DNA from: Mycolicibacillus koreensis
Lineage (GTDB): Bacteria > Actinomycetota > Actinomycetes > Mycobacteriales > Mycobacteriaceae
DNA length: 64,000 bases
Assembly (NCBI RefSeq): GCF_002104795.1
Contig: NZ_NCXO01000007.1
Coordinates: forward strand, 55,418 to 119,417
Direction of reading: 5' to 3'
The notes under the pieces were generated by a model. The model was not told the DNA's origin, made no database searches, and worked only from the letters and a program-made list of their open reading frames with translations. The position numbers and the translations under genes were made by a program. Below are positions 44,035 to 53,701 of this stretch, piece by piece. Position 1 is the first letter of the stretch. Each line of letters begins with the position of its first letter.

Positions 44035-44909
44035 GGCGTTGAGGATAGAGGGCGCGTCCCCAGGGCGGCCGCCAGCGCCTGCCGCCAGTCCCGCAGCGGG
44101 GTGACCCCCGCGCAGGCCAACGCCGAATACCGCGGCCGCGGCGCCGGGCGCGCCTGCTGCGCGCTGGGGACCGGTCGCACCCGCTCGGGGTCGGCGCCCA
44201 CCGCGGCGAACACGGCGCGGGCCTGCGTGAATCGGCTGACCGCTCCCTGGTTGGCAGCGTGACACAACCCCTCGCCCGGCCCGGCCGGGCCGGCGTCGAC
44301 GAGTTCGAGGATCGCGGCGACCAGGTCGACCACGTAGGTCGGCGATCCGACCTGGTCGTCGACGACGCTGACATCCTGCTGCCCGGCGGCCAACCGGCGC
44401 ATCACCGCGACGAAGTCGCCGTCGTCGGTCCCGCCGGTGTAGACCCAGGCGGTGCGCAGCACATGGGCGCCCGGCAGCGTCGCGAGCACGCCGCGCTCCC
44501 CGGCGAGTTTGCTCGCGCCGTAGACGTTGACCGGGGCGACCGGGTCGCGGGGGGTGTGGGGACGATCACAGCTGCCGCCGACCGCCGCACCGCCGAAGAC
44601 GTAATCGGTGGAGATGTGGATGAGCCGCACGCCGGCGTGGGCACACGCGGCGGCCAGGACCTGCGGTCCGGTGGCGTTGACCGCCTGGGCGCGCTGCGGG
44701 TCGGTCTGTGCGCCGTCGACGTCGGTGTAGGCGGCACAGTTGACCAGCACGTCCGCTGCACGCAGCCGGGTACCGGCGCCCGACGGGTCGGTGATGTCCC
44801 ATTCCGCGGAGGTGAACGCCGCGACGTCGCGGCCCTCCTCGGCGGACCGGGCGGCCAGGGCGCGGCCCAGCTGGCCGGCCGCCCCGGTGATCACCACCCG
44901 ATCCGACAT
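44031..44909 (-). CDS. rmlD: dTDP-4-dehydrorhamnose reductase
   Basis: Last enzyme of dTDP-L-rhamnose synthesis. Rossmann motif ITGAAGQLGRAL (residues 7-18), NCAAYTDVDGAQ (about 57-68), HISTDYVFGG (about 97-106), catalytic YGASK (about 129-133) and RTAWVYTGG. 292 residues, as Rv3266c. First gene of the rmlD-wbbL-manB operon and divergent from the LCP ligase gene, 66 bp between starts. Confidence 0.95.
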   Translation of the reverse strand: MSDRVVITGAAGQLGRALAARSAEEGRDVAAFTSAEWDITDPSGAGTRLRAADVLVNCAAYTDVDGAQTDPQRAQAVNATGPQVLAAACAHAGVRLIHISTDYVFGGAAVGGSCDRPHTPRDPVAPVNVYGASKLAGERGVLATLPGAHVLRTAWVYTGGTDDGDFVAVMRRLAAGQQDVSVVDDQVGSPTYVVDLVAAILELVDAGPAGPGEGLCHAANQGAVSRFTQARAVFAAVGADPERVRPVPSAQQARPAPRPRYSALACAGVTPLRDWRQALAAALGTRPLSSTP

Positions 44910-44975
44910 CGCCCAAGTTTGGCACGCCGACCGCGGCTACCGGGAATGCGGGCCGCCGCGTCGTAACCTGAATCG

Positions 44976-46439
44976 ATGCCCATGGAGCGTCTCGCACGTG
45001 TCGTCGCCACGATCACCGCTGTCAGCGTCGTGCTGGGTACCGGCGTGGCGTGGACCACGATTCGTTCCTTCGAGGGCGGCATCTTCCACATGTCGACGCC
45101 GCTGCTCGGCCAGGGCGGCGACGACGGCGCCATCGACATCCTGTTGGTCGGCAACGACAGTCGTACCGATGCCCACGGCAACCCGTTGACCGCAGAGGAA
45201 TTGGCCACCCTGCGCGCAGGCGACGACGAGGCCACCAACACCGACACGATCATCTTGATCCGGGTGCCCAACAGCGGCAAGTCGGCGACCGCGATCTCGA
45301 TTCCGCGGGACTCCTACGTCAAGGCCCCCGGCATGGGCATGACCAAGATCAACGGGGTGTACGGGGAGACCAAGCTCGATGAGCGTAAGCGACTCGTCAA
45401 GGCGGGGATGGAGGACCCGGAGGTCGAGCAACGCGCGGTCGAGGCGGGCCGAGAGGCCCTCATCGCCACCGTCACCGACCTGACCGGGGTCACCATCGAC
45501 CACTACGCCGAGATCGGGCTGCTGGGCTTCGCGTTGATCACCGACGCTCTCGGCGGGGTGAACGTCTGCCTCAAAGAGCCTGTCTACGAGCGGCTGTCGG
45601 GTGCGGACTTCCCTGCCGGGTGGCAGACCCTCGACGGCGCGCAGGCATTGAGCTTCGTGCGTCAACGCCACGACCTGCCGCGCGGCGATCTCGATCGTGT
45701 CGTGCGGCAGCAGGCGGTGATGGCCGAGTTGGCGCACAAGGTGATCTCCGGCAAGACGCTGTCGAGCCCGGCGACGCTGAGCCGCCTGCAGCAGGCCATT
45801 CAGCGGTCGGTGGTGATCTCCTCCGGTTGGGACATCATGGACTTCGCAACCCAGCTGCAGAACCTGTCGGCCGGCAACGTCGCGTTCGCCACCATCCCGG
45901 TGATCCGGGAGAACGCCTGGTCCGAGGACGGTGTGCACAGTGTCGTGCAGGTCGACCCGAACGCGGTGGCCGATTGGGTGGAAGGGCTGCTCCAGGAGCA
46001 AGCCGACGGCAAGACCGACGAACTGGCCTACTCCCCCGCCGACACAACGGTCAACGTGTTCAACGACACCGACATCAACGGGTTGGCTTCGGCGGTCTCG
46101 GACGTGTTGGCGGCCAAGGGGTTCAACACCGGAAGCGTCGCCAACAACGAAGGTGCTCCGGTGACCACGAGCCAGGTGCAGGCCGCCGACACCGGCGACC
46201 TCGGCGCCCAGGCGGTGGCCGAAGACCTCGGTGGGCTCACCGTGGTGGCCGACCCGGCGTTGCCGCCGAACACCGTTCGCGTGCTGCTGGCCACCGACTA
46301 CACCGGCCCCGGCTCCGACGGAAACTACGTCTCCGGTGGCGATTACAGCGCGCTGAGCGCCTCCGACGGCGACGAGCCGCCGCCACCGCCGTCGCCGATC
46401 CTCACCGCAGGCTCGGCCGATCCCAAGTGCGTCAACTAG
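44976..46439 (+). CDS. lcp1: LytR-CpsA-Psr ligase attaching arabinogalactan to peptidoglycan
   Basis: Extracytoplasmic phosphotransferase that joins lipid-linked arabinogalactan to peptidoglycan. One TM helix (about 8-28) anchors it. The LCP domain (about 55-240) has DILLVGNDSRTD, TDTIILIRVP, the IPRDSYV loop, DHYAEIGLLGFALITDALGGVNVCL, and FVRQRHDLPRGDLDR with its basic pyrophosphate-binding residues. A LytR_C domain (about 350-445) and a proline tail (DEPPPPPSP) follow. 487 residues, as Rv3267. Its cell-wall role fits the divergent rmlD-wbbL operon. Confidence 0.93.
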   Translation: MPMERLARVVATITAVSVVLGTGVAWTTIRSFEGGIFHMSTPLLGQGGDDGAIDILLVGNDSRTDAHGNPLTAEELATLRAGDDEATNTDTIILIRVPNSGKSATAISIPRDSYVKAPGMGMTKINGVYGETKLDERKRLVKAGMEDPEVEQRAVEAGREALIATVTDLTGVTIDHYAEIGLLGFALITDALGGVNVCLKEPVYERLSGADFPAGWQTLDGAQALSFVRQRHDLPRGDLDRVVRQQAVMAELAHKVISGKTLSSPATLSRLQQAIQRSVVISSGWDIMDFATQLQNLSAGNVAFATIPVIRENAWSEDGVHSVVQVDPNAVADWVEGLLQEQADGKTDELAYSPADTTVNVFNDTDINGLASAVSDVLAAKGFNTGSVANNEGAPVTTSQVQAADTGDLGAQAVAEDLGGLTVVADPALPPNTVRVLLATDYTGPGSDGNYVSGGDYSALSASDGDEPPPPPSPILTAGSADPKCVN

Positions 46440-46449
46440 CCTGACCAGA

Positions 46450-47196
46450 GTGACAACGGTCAGCGGAGCGATACTCGAACCCCTGTTGCGCGCCGACCCG
46501 GTGGGTCCGCGGATCACCTACTACGACGACGCCACCGGTGAACGGATCGAACTGTCGGCGGCCACGCTGGCCAACTGGGCCGCCAAATCGGGGAACCTGC
46601 TGCGCGACGAACTCGGCGCCGGGCCGGGCAGTCGGGTGGCGGTGCTGCTGCCGGCGCACTGGCAGACCGCCGCGGTGCTGTTCGGGGTGTGGTGGATCGG
46701 CGCGCAGGCACTTCCGGTGCCCCCCGCTCCGGCGGGCGACGCCGGGGACACCACCGGGGCCGACGTCGCGTTGTGCACCCTGGAGCGCCTCGACGCCGCC
46801 GACGCCGCCGTGGCCGGCGGCGAGGTCGCGGTGCTCTCGCTGGACCCGTTCGGCCGCCCGGTGACCGATCTGCCGATCGGGGTCACCGATTACGCCACCG
46901 CGGTGCGCGTCCACGGCGATCAGATCACCGCCGAGCCCCACCCGGGCCCCGCGCTGCCGGGCATGACGGTGCAGGCACTGCTCGACGCGTGCGCCGAGTC
47001 GGCGGCCGCCCACGCGGTGACCGCCACCGACCGGGTGCTGTCCACGGCGAGTTGGGACACCCCCGGCGACCTGGTCGACCATCTGCTGACGGTGTTGTCG
47101 GTGGGCGGGTCGCTGGTGCAGGTCGCCCACCCCGACCCGGCGACGATGACCCGGCGGGCCGAGAGCGAGAAGACCACCCGCGGCAATATATGTTGA
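46450..47196 (+). CDS. TIGR03089-family protein (AMP-ligase-like N-terminal fragment family)
   Basis: Actinobacterial protein of unknown function resembling the N-terminal part of adenylate-forming enzymes: ITYYDDATGERIELSAATLANWAAKSGNLL, GSRVAVLLPAHWQTAAVLFGVWWIGA, LSVGGSLVQVAHPD. It lacks the P-loop TSGTTG and the C-terminal domain, so ligase activity is not expected. GTG start 46450, 10 bp after lcp1. 248 residues, as Rv3268. Confidence 0.85.
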   Translation: MTTVSGAILEPLLRADPVGPRITYYDDATGERIELSAATLANWAAKSGNLLRDELGAGPGSRVAVLLPAHWQTAAVLFGVWWIGAQALPVPPAPAGDAGDTTGADVALCTLERLDAADAAVAGGEVAVLSLDPFGRPVTDLPIGVTDYATAVRVHGDQITAEPHPGPALPGMTVQALLDACAESAAAHAVTATDRVLSTASWDTPGDLVDHLLTVLSVGGSLVQVAHPDPATMTRRAESEKTTRGNIC

Positions 47197-47218
47197 TATA
47201 GCAATGTAACGATGTTAC
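47187..47218. promoter_or_regulatory. paired palindromes in the pacL1-ctpC promoter
   Basis: TATAT-GTTG-ATATA (47187-47200) and GTAAC-GAT-GTTAC (47206-47218) are two adjacent perfect short inverted repeats in a conspicuously AT-rich patch 43-74 bp upstream of pacL1. The first overlaps the stop of the TIGR03089 gene (46450-47196). The first resembles the AT-rich operators of ArsR/SmtB metal sensors. Metal-responsive control of the efflux pair is likely; the sensor is not in this window. Confidence 0.5.
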
Positions 47219-47260
47219 TGTCGGTGCGGACCGGATGACATGACTGGAGAGGGGTCCGCA

Positions 47261-47548
47261 ATGGCGGCGTGGGGTCTGTTGGGCAAGGCGGGTAGCGCGG
47301 TGGTGACCGGACTGGTCGGCGTGACCGCCTACGAGGCGCTGAAGAAGGCGGCGGCCAAGGCCCCGCTGCACGAGTCCGCGGTGACCGCGACCGAATGGGG
47401 CCTGCGCGGGACCCGGCGCGCCGAAGAGGTCGCCGAGTCCGCCCGCCTCAAGGTCGCCGATGTGGTGGCCGAAGCGCGCGAACGCCTCGGCGAGGAGGCA
47501 CCGGCACCCACCCTCGACGGCCCGGCCGCCCACGACCACGAGCACTGA
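47261..47548 (+). CDS. pacL1: PacL1-type metal chaperone for the P-ATPase CtpC (DUF1490)
   Basis: Small membrane protein that scaffolds and stabilises CtpC and binds zinc. ATG 47261 (MAAWGLLGKAGSAVVTG) was preferred over ATG 47240 because GAGAGGGG lies 7 bases upstream and the product matches the 93-residue Rv3269 in length (95 here). One TM helix (about 5-28), an amphipathic Glu/Ala-rich segment (TRRAEEVAESARLKVADVVAEARERLGEE), and the metal-binding tail His-Asp-His-Glu-His. It ends 10 bases before ctpC. Confidence 0.9.
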   Translation: MAAWGLLGKAGSAVVTGLVGVTAYEALKKAAAKAPLHESAVTATEWGLRGTRRAEEVAESARLKVADVVAEARERLGEEAPAPTLDGPAAHDHEH

Positions 47549-47558
47549 TCCGGCCGTC

Positions 47559-49727
47559 ATGACCACCGACACCACACCGGTCGTCGTCTCCGACGCCGCG
47601 GGGCGACTGCGCCTGCGCGTCGACTGGCTGCGAGCCGACTCCCGCCGCGCGGTCGCCATCGAGGACGCCGTCGACGAGGTGGCCGGGGTGCGCGGGGTGC
47701 ACGCCTACCCGCGCACCGGCTCGGTGGTGGTGTGGTATTCGCCGAAGCGGGGTGAGCGTGAGGCCATCATCACCGCGGTCAAAGCCGCCCGACAGGTGGC
47801 CGCCGCGCTGATCCCGGTGCGCGCGCCACGCTCGGCGGAGGTGCGCAACACCGAGGTGCTGCGCATGGCGATCGGTGGGGCGGCGCTGGCGCTGTTGGGG
47901 ATTCGCCGCTACGCGTTCGCCCGTCCACCGCTACTGGGTCCGTCAAGCCGACTGGTGGCCACCGGTGTCACCGTCTTCACCGGGTATCCGTTCCTGCGCG
48001 GGGCACTGCGTTCGCTGCGCTCCGGACGCGCCGGCACCGATGCACTGGTATCGGCGGCGACCGTCGCCAGCCTGGTGCTGCGCGAGAACGTGGTCGCGCT
48101 GACCGTGCTGTGGCTGCTCAACATCGGTGAATACCTCCAGGATCTCACGCTGCGGCGCACCCGCAGGGCCATCTCTGAACTGTTGCGCGGGCAGCAGGAC
48201 ACCGCCTGGATCCGGCTGCCCGACAACACCGAGGTCCAAGCGCCGGTGGCCACGCTGCAGGTCGACGACGAGGTGATCATCCACGAGCAGGTCGCCCTGC
48301 CCGTCGACGGCGAGGTCGTCGACGGCGAGGCGGTGGTCGACCAGTCGGCGATCACCGGCGAGACCCTGCCGGTCAGTGTCGGTGTGGGCGCGCGGGTGCA
48401 CGCCGGGTCGGTGGTGATGCGTGGCCGACTTGTGGTGCGCGCCACCGCGGTGGGCAACCAGACCGTGATCGGGCGGATCATCACCCGCGTCGAGGAGGCC
48501 CAACACGACCGCGCTCCGATCCAGACCATCGGTGAGACCTTCTCCCGGCGCTTCGTTCCCGCGTCGTTCATCCTCTCGGCCGCCACCCTGGTGTTCACCG
48601 GCGACGTGCGCCGCGCGATGACGATGCTGCTGATCGCCTGCCCCTGCGCGGTCGGTCTGGCGACCCCGACCGCGATCAGCGCGGCGATCGGCAACGGCGC
48701 CCGACGCGGAATCCTCATCAAGGGGGGCTCGCACCTGGAACAGGCCGGCCGCGTCGACGCGATCGTGTTCGACAAGACCGGAACCCTCACCGTGGGGCGC
48801 CCGGTGGTCACCAACATCGTTGCGATGCACCCGGACTGGGAACCCGAACAGGTGTTGGCCTATGCGGCCAGCTCAGAGATCCACTCGCGTCACCCCTTGG
48901 CCGAGGCGGTGATCCGCTCCACCGAGGAACGCCACATCAGCATCCCGCCGCACGAGGAGTGCGAGGTGCTGGTGGGCCTGGGGATGCGCACCTGGGCCGA
49001 CGGGCGGACCCTGCTTCTGGGCAGCCCGTCGCTGCTGAGCAGCGAGGACGTCGCGGTGCCCGCCGAGGCATCCGACTGGGTGGAGAAACTGCGCGGGCAG
49101 GCCGAGACCCCGCTGCTGCTCGCCGTCGACGGCGTGTTCGTGGGTCTGATCAGCCTGCGTGACGAGGTCCGCCGTGAGGCGACCGAGGTCCTGGCCAGGC
49201 TGCGAGCGCAGGGCGTGCGCCGCATCGTCATGCTCACCGGCGATCACCCCAGGACCGCCGCCGCGGTCGCCGCCGAGCTCGGCATCGACGACTGGCGCGC
49301 CGAGGTGTTGCCCGAGGACAAGCTGGAGGCGGTGCGCGAGCTGCAGGATCAGGGCTACACCGTCGGGATGGTCGGAGACGGTGTCAACGACGCGCCCGCG
49401 CTGGCCGCCGCCGACATCGGCATCGCGATGGGGCTGGCCGGCACCGACGTCGCGGTGGAGACCGCCGACGTCGCGCTGGCCAACGATGACCTGCGCCGCC
49501 TGCTCGACGTGCGCGACCTGGGTTCGCGGGCGGTCGACGTGATCCGGCAGAACTACGGCATGTCGATCGCGGTCAACGCCGCGGGACTGCTCATCGGTGC
49601 CGGCGGTGCACTCTCCCCGGTGCTGGCGGCGATTCTGCACAATGCTTCCTCGGTCGCGGTGGTCGCCAACAGTTCTCGGCTCATCCGCTACCGGCTGCCA
49701 CCGCAGGGCCGTCAGATCGCCCAATAG
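47559..49727 (+). CDS. ctpC: metal-exporting P1B-type ATPase CtpC
   Basis: Exports toxic zinc (manganese has also been proposed) across the cytoplasmic membrane. N-terminal HMA-like domain (about 10-75) without a CxxC. Phosphatase motif ITGETLPV, metal-binding Cys361-Pro-Cys363, phosphorylated Asp405 in DKTGTLTVG, SRHPLAEA, and hinge GDGVNDAPAL near 610. Six to eight TM helices. 722 residues, as Rv3270. ATG 47559. It forms an operon with pacL1. Confidence 0.95.
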   Translation: MTTDTTPVVVSDAAGRLRLRVDWLRADSRRAVAIEDAVDEVAGVRGVHAYPRTGSVVVWYSPKRGEREAIITAVKAARQVAAALIPVRAPRSAEVRNTEVLRMAIGGAALALLGIRRYAFARPPLLGPSSRLVATGVTVFTGYPFLRGALRSLRSGRAGTDALVSAATVASLVLRENVVALTVLWLLNIGEYLQDLTLRRTRRAISELLRGQQDTAWIRLPDNTEVQAPVATLQVDDEVIIHEQVALPVDGEVVDGEAVVDQSAITGETLPVSVGVGARVHAGSVVMRGRLVVRATAVGNQTVIGRIITRVEEAQHDRAPIQTIGETFSRRFVPASFILSAATLVFTGDVRRAMTMLLIACPCAVGLATPTAISAAIGNGARRGILIKGGSHLEQAGRVDAIVFDKTGTLTVGRPVVTNIVAMHPDWEPEQVLAYAASSEIHSRHPLAEAVIRSTEERHISIPPHEECEVLVGLGMRTWADGRTLLLGSPSLLSSEDVAVPAEASDWVEKLRGQAETPLLLAVDGVFVGLISLRDEVRREATEVLARLRAQGVRRIVMLTGDHPRTAAAVAAELGIDDWRAEVLPEDKLEAVRELQDQGYTVGMVGDGVNDAPALAAADIGIAMGLAGTDVAVETADVALANDDLRRLLDVRDLGSRAVDVIRQNYGMSIAVNAAGLLIGAGGALSPVLAAILHNASSVAVVANSSRLIRYRLPPQGRQIAQ

Positions 49728-49788
49728 CGGGGCAGCGGCCGACGCGGCGGTGTATGAAGGGACAAACACCCCGACCGCGAGGAGCGCG

Positions 49789-50766
49789 ATGACTGCTGTC
49801 GACACCGTCCGCGGCCCGGTGGACAGTGCAAAGCTGGGCACCACCCTGATGCACGAGCACGTGTTCATCCTCGGCCACGAGATCCGGGCCAACTTCCCCG
49901 ACTTCCCCAGCCCGTGGGATGAGGAGGCCCGCATCGCCGACGCGGTCGCCAAGCTGACCGAGTGCAAGGCCCGCGGAATCGACACCATCGTCGACCCGAC
50001 CGTGATCGGCCTGGGCCGTTATCTTCCCCGCATTCAACAGGTCAACGAGCAGGTGGACATCAACATCGTGCCCGGCACCGGCATCTACACCTACAACGAC
50101 GTGCCGTTCCAGTTCCACTACATCGGGCCGGGCAACATCGAGGACATGCCCGAGCCGATGGTCGATCTGTTCGTCCGCGACATCCGTGAGGGCATCGCCG
50201 ACACCGGGGTGAAAGCGGCGTTCCTCAAGTGCGCCATCGAAGTGCCCGGCCTGACACCGGGAGTGGAGCGGGTGATGCGCGCGGTCGGACAGGCCCACGT
50301 CGCCACCGGCGCGCCGATCACGGTGCACACCAACCCGCACACCGAGTCCGGTCTCGTCGCCCAGCGGGTGCTGGCCGAAGAGGGCGTGGATCTGTCCAAG
50401 GTGGTGATCGGGCACAGTGGTGACTCCACCGACCTGGATTACCTGCGCCGGCTTGCCGACGCCGGTTCCTACCTGGGCATGGACCGTTTCGGTGTGGACA
50501 TGCTGTGCCCGTTCGAGGATCGGGTGAACACCGTCGCGGAGATGGTGCGGTTGGGTTACGCGGAGAAACTGGTGCTCTCCCACGACGCGTCGTGCTTCAT
50601 CGACTGGTTCACCGAGGAGGGCCGCACGGCGGCGTTGCCGAATTGGAACTTCACCCACATCAGCGACGATGTGCTGCCCGCGTTGCGGGAACGCGGGGTC
50701 ACCGACGACCAGATCACCACCATGCTGGTGACCAACCCGCGCCGCTACTTCGAGCCCGCCACATGA
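49789..50766 (+). CDS. phosphotriesterase-like lactonase (PLL family)
   Basis: Binuclear-metal amidohydrolase that opens lactones and often has weak phosphotriesterase activity. Metal ligands: HEH in MHEHVF (residues 22-24), carbamylated Lys in FLKCAIE (about 146), HTNPH (about 180), GHSGD (about 208) and SHDAS (about 266). 325 residues. ATG 49789 follows GAGGAGC. Its stop overlaps the following SDR start (ATGA): first gene of a four-gene operon with two SDR dehydrogenases and an acyl-CoA dehydrogenase. A cyclic ester or lactone catabolic substrate is implied. It is related to Rv0230c (php). Confidence 0.9.
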   Translation: MTAVDTVRGPVDSAKLGTTLMHEHVFILGHEIRANFPDFPSPWDEEARIADAVAKLTECKARGIDTIVDPTVIGLGRYLPRIQQVNEQVDINIVPGTGIYTYNDVPFQFHYIGPGNIEDMPEPMVDLFVRDIREGIADTGVKAAFLKCAIEVPGLTPGVERVMRAVGQAHVATGAPITVHTNPHTESGLVAQRVLAEEGVDLSKVVIGHSGDSTDLDYLRRLADAGSYLGMDRFGVDMLCPFEDRVNTVAEMVRLGYAEKLVLSHDASCFIDWFTEEGRTAALPNWNFTHISDDVLPALRERGVTDDQITTMLVTNPRRYFEPAT

Positions 50767-51590
50767 ACCTCGACGGCCGCACCGCGGTGGTCACCGGCGC
50801 CGGCAGCGGGATCGGCGCGGCGATCGCCGCAGCGCTGGCCGACCGGCGGGCCCGGGTGGTGGTCGCCGACCTCGACGGGGACGCCGCCGAGCGCACCGTC
50901 GCCGCGATCACCGCGCACCACCCGGGCGCGGCGGTCGCGGTCGCCGGGGACGTGGCCGACCCCGCGGTGATCGCGACGCTGATCGACACCGCCGAGCGCA
51001 CCTTCGGCCCCGTCGCGCTGTATGTCGCCAACGCCGGGGTGATGGGCGCGCCGGGCCTGGGCGACGACGCCGACTGGGACCGGGTTTTGGCGGTGAACCT
51101 GCGCGCCCACATCCGGGCCGCACAGCAACTGGTGCCCGGCTGGGTGGAACGCGGCGAGGGGTACTTCGTCAGCACCGCCTCGGCGGCCGGACTGCTCACC
51201 CAGATCGGCGCCGCCGGGTACGCGGTCTCCAAGCATGCCGCGGTCGGCTTCGCCGAATGGCTGGCGGTGACCTACGGCGACCGGGGTGTGCGGGTCAGCT
51301 GCCTGTGCCCGATGGGGGTGGACACCGCCATGCTCGACCCCAGCACCACACCGGGCGATCCGCTCGGGGCGGTGGCGATCCGGGCGGTCACCGCCGCCGG
51401 GTCGGTGCTCGGCGCCGACGCGGTGGCCCGCGAGGTACTCGCCGCGATCGACCAGGAGCGGTTCTTGATCCTGCCGCATCCGGAGGTGGCGGCGATGTAC
51501 GCGCAGAAGAGCTCCGATTACGACCGCTGGCTGCGCGGCATGCGCCGCTACCAGGCCGGCCTGTTGGGAGACGCCGATGTCGATGTTTGA
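50763..51590 (+). CDS. short-chain dehydrogenase/reductase, first of the lactonase operon
   Basis: NAD(P)-dependent SDR. Cofactor motif [13 protein letters not shown] (residues 9-21), NAG in YVANAGVMG (about 90), catalytic Ser in VSTASAAG and YAVSKHA (Tyr-x3-Lys, about 155-159). 275 residues. The start overlaps the lactonase stop, and its end overlaps the acyl-CoA dehydrogenase start by 14 bases. Substrate unknown; probably an alcohol or hydroxy-acid made after lactone opening. Confidence 0.88.
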   Translation: MNLDGRTAVVTGAGSGIGAAIAAALADRRARVVVADLDGDAAERTVAAITAHHPGAAVAVAGDVADPAVIATLIDTAERTFGPVALYVANAGVMGAPGLGDDADWDRVLAVNLRAHIRAAQQLVPGWVERGEGYFVSTASAAGLLTQIGAAGYAVSKHAAVGFAEWLAVTYGDRGVRVSCLCPMGVDTAMLDPSTTPGDPLGAVAIRAVTAAGSVLGADAVAREVLAAIDQERFLILPHPEVAAMYAQKSSDYDRWLRGMRRYQAGLLGDADVDV

Positions 51591-52809
51591 CCTGTCCGCC
51601 CGCGCTCAGCAACTGCAGGGCGAGCTCACCGAGTTCATGGACGCCGATGTCTACCCCGCAGAGGAGGTCTACGCCGCCCAGATGCGCGAGGCCGGCGACC
51701 CACACCACCAGCCCGCAGTCGTCGAGGATCTCAAGGCCGCCGCCCGCCGGCGCGGACTGTGGAATCTGTTCCACCCGCATCCGGGCACCGGTGCGGGGCT
51801 GACCAACCTGGAGTACGCGCCCCTGGCGGAGATCATGGGGCGCAGTCCACTGGGGCCGGAGGCGTGCAACTGCAGCGCCCCCGACACCGGCAACATGGAG
51901 GTGCTCGAGCTGTTCGGCAGCGCCGAACACAAGGAGAAATACCTGCGCCCGCTGCTCGAGGGCACCATCCGGTCGGCGTTCGTGATGACTGAGCCGGCAG
52001 TGGCCAGCTCCGATGCCACCAACATCGAGCTGTCGATGACCCGCGATGGTGACCACTATGTGCTCAACGGCCGTAAATGGTTCGCCTCCAACGCACTCCA
52101 TCCGCACTGCACGGTGATGATCGTGATGGGCAAGACCGATCCGGACGCTCCGATCCACCGGCAACAGTCGATGATGGTGGTGCCCATCGACGCCCCCGGG
52201 GTCACCGTCGTACGCAACCTGCCGGTGTTCGGCTACGTCGATCGGGAAGGCCACGCCGAGATCCAGTTCTCCGACGTGCGGGTCCCGGTCACCGACGTCC
52301 TCAAGGGCGAAGGTGAGGGTTTCGCGATCGCGCAGGCGCGGCTCGGCCCCGGCCGCATCCACCACTGCATGCGGGTGATCGGGATGAGCGAGCGGGTGCT
52401 GGAATTGATGTGCCGACGGGCGCAGTCCCGGGTGACGTTCGGTAAACCCTTGGCCGACAACGCCAACATCGCCGATTGGATCGCCGAGGCGCGCATCGAC
52501 ATCGAGATGATCCGTTTGTTGACGCTGAAAACCGCGTACCTGATGGACACCGTCGGCAACAAGGCCGCCCAGACCGAGATCGCCGCGATCAAGGTCGCGG
52601 CCCCCAACATCGGGCTGACGATCGTCGACCGCGCCATCCAGGTCCACGGCGCGGCCGGGGTCACCGACGATTTTCCGCTGGCGTCGATCTACGCGCACCT
52701 GCGGACGCTGCGGCTCGCCGACGGCCCCGATGAGGTCCACAAACGCGCGATCGCGCGCCGCGAGTTGCACCGCTACCGGGAGCTGCGCCCGGACTGGCGG
52801 CCACGATGA
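51577..52809 (+). CDS. acyl-CoA dehydrogenase of the lactonase operon
   Basis: FAD-dependent acyl-CoA dehydrogenase of the FadE2/ACAD10-like type. Marks: [18 protein letters not shown] (about 130-147), [46 protein letters not shown], and [44 protein letters not shown] at the C-terminus. 410 residues. Start ATG 51577 or 51583. Coupled on both sides by overlaps. The substrate is likely a branched or hydroxylated short acyl-CoA. Confidence 0.9.
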   Translation: MSMFDLSARAQQLQGELTEFMDADVYPAEEVYAAQMREAGDPHHQPAVVEDLKAAARRRGLWNLFHPHPGTGAGLTNLEYAPLAEIMGRSPLGPEACNCSAPDTGNMEVLELFGSAEHKEKYLRPLLEGTIRSAFVMTEPAVASSDATNIELSMTRDGDHYVLNGRKWFASNALHPHCTVMIVMGKTDPDAPIHRQQSMMVVPIDAPGVTVVRNLPVFGYVDREGHAEIQFSDVRVPVTDVLKGEGEGFAIAQARLGPGRIHHCMRVIGMSERVLELMCRRAQSRVTFGKPLADNANIADWIAEARIDIEMIRLLTLKTAYLMDTVGNKAAQTEIAAIKVAAPNIGLTIVDRAIQVHGAAGVTDDFPLASIYAHLRTLRLADGPDEVHKRAIARRELHRYRELRPDWRPR

Positions 52810-53588
52810 GCGCCGCCGGATCCCCGACGACCGCCGGACTGGACGGCAAGACCGCGATCGTCGCCGGCGCGTCGCGGGGCATCGGACTGGCCGCGGCAAA
52901 GGCGCTGGCCGCCGGCGGGGCCACCGTCGTGGTGACCTCGCGGCGCGCCGAGGCCGCACAACAGGCGGCCGAGCAGGTCGGGGCCGACGCGATCGGTGTC
53001 GCCGCCCACGCGACCGACGAGGCGGCCGCGCGGTCCTGCGTCGACACCGTGCTGCAGCGGTTCGGCCGCCTCGACATCCTGGTCAACAACGCCGCCACCA
53101 ATCCCGCGTTCGGGCCGATGATCGCCCAGGATCACGCCCGGTTCACCAAGACCATCGACGTGAACCTGTGGGCGCCGCTGCTGTGGACCTCGCTGGCGAC
53201 CACCGCGTGGATGGGTGAGCACGGCGGATCGGTGATCAACACCGCCTCGATCGGCGGGCTCTCCCACGAGGCCGGCATCGGGGTGTACAACACCACCAAA
53301 GCGGCGTTGATCTACCTGACCAAGCAGCTGGCGCTGGAGCTGTCCCCGCGGGTGCGGGTCAACGCGGTGGCCCCGGGGCTGGTGCGCACCAAGATGGCGG
53401 AGGCGCTGTGGAAGGGCCACGAACCGCAGGTGGCCGAACGCACCGCGCTGGGTCGCATCGGCGAGCCCGGCGACATCGCGGCGGCGATCACGTTTCTGGC
53501 CTCCGATGCGGCGAGTTGGATCACCGGGGAGGTCCTCGTCATCGACGGGGGCCAGCACCTCGGCGACGCCCGCGGCTACCGCAGCTGA
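52806..53588 (+). CDS. FabG-like SDR, last gene of the lactonase operon
   Basis: NAD(P)-dependent SDR with [18 protein letters not shown] (residues 17-34), [11 protein letters not shown] (about 93), Ser-Tyr-Lys in [25 protein letters not shown] (Tyr about 160), and [38 protein letters not shown], the usual FabG C-terminus. 260 residues. ATG 52806 overlaps the acyl-CoA dehydrogenase stop. Together with the preceding genes it could carry out beta-oxidation-like steps on the opened lactone. Confidence 0.9.
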   Translation: MSAAGSPTTAGLDGKTAIVAGASRGIGLAAAKALAAGGATVVVTSRRAEAAQQAAEQVGADAIGVAAHATDEAAARSCVDTVLQRFGRLDILVNNAATNPAFGPMIAQDHARFTKTIDVNLWAPLLWTSLATTAWMGEHGGSVINTASIGGLSHEAGIGVYNTTKAALIYLTKQLALELSPRVRVNAVAPGLVRTKMAEALWKGHEPQVAERTALGRIGEPGDIAAAITFLASDAASWITGEVLVIDGGQHLGDARGYRS

Positions 53589-53619
53589 GCCGCCCTGCTG
53601 CCGCCCCTCGGTGCGCGAA

Positions 53620-53668
53620 ACTCACGTTTGCGTGCCGACACGCCGGGAAACGCGACACAAACGTGAGT
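53620..53668. repeat. 49-bp inverted repeat between convergent genes
   Basis: Arms ACTCACGTTTG (53620-53630) and CAAACGTGAGT (53658-53668) are perfect complements around a 27-base loop that itself contains CGACACG/CGCGACAC words. It lies in the 113-bp gap between two convergent genes, so it may act as a bidirectional terminator. The sequence style recalls repeated intergenic palindromes of mycobacteria. Confidence 0.75.
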
Positions 53669-53701
53669 GTGGACGATCGGTGCGCCGGTGAGCGGCGCCG
53701 C

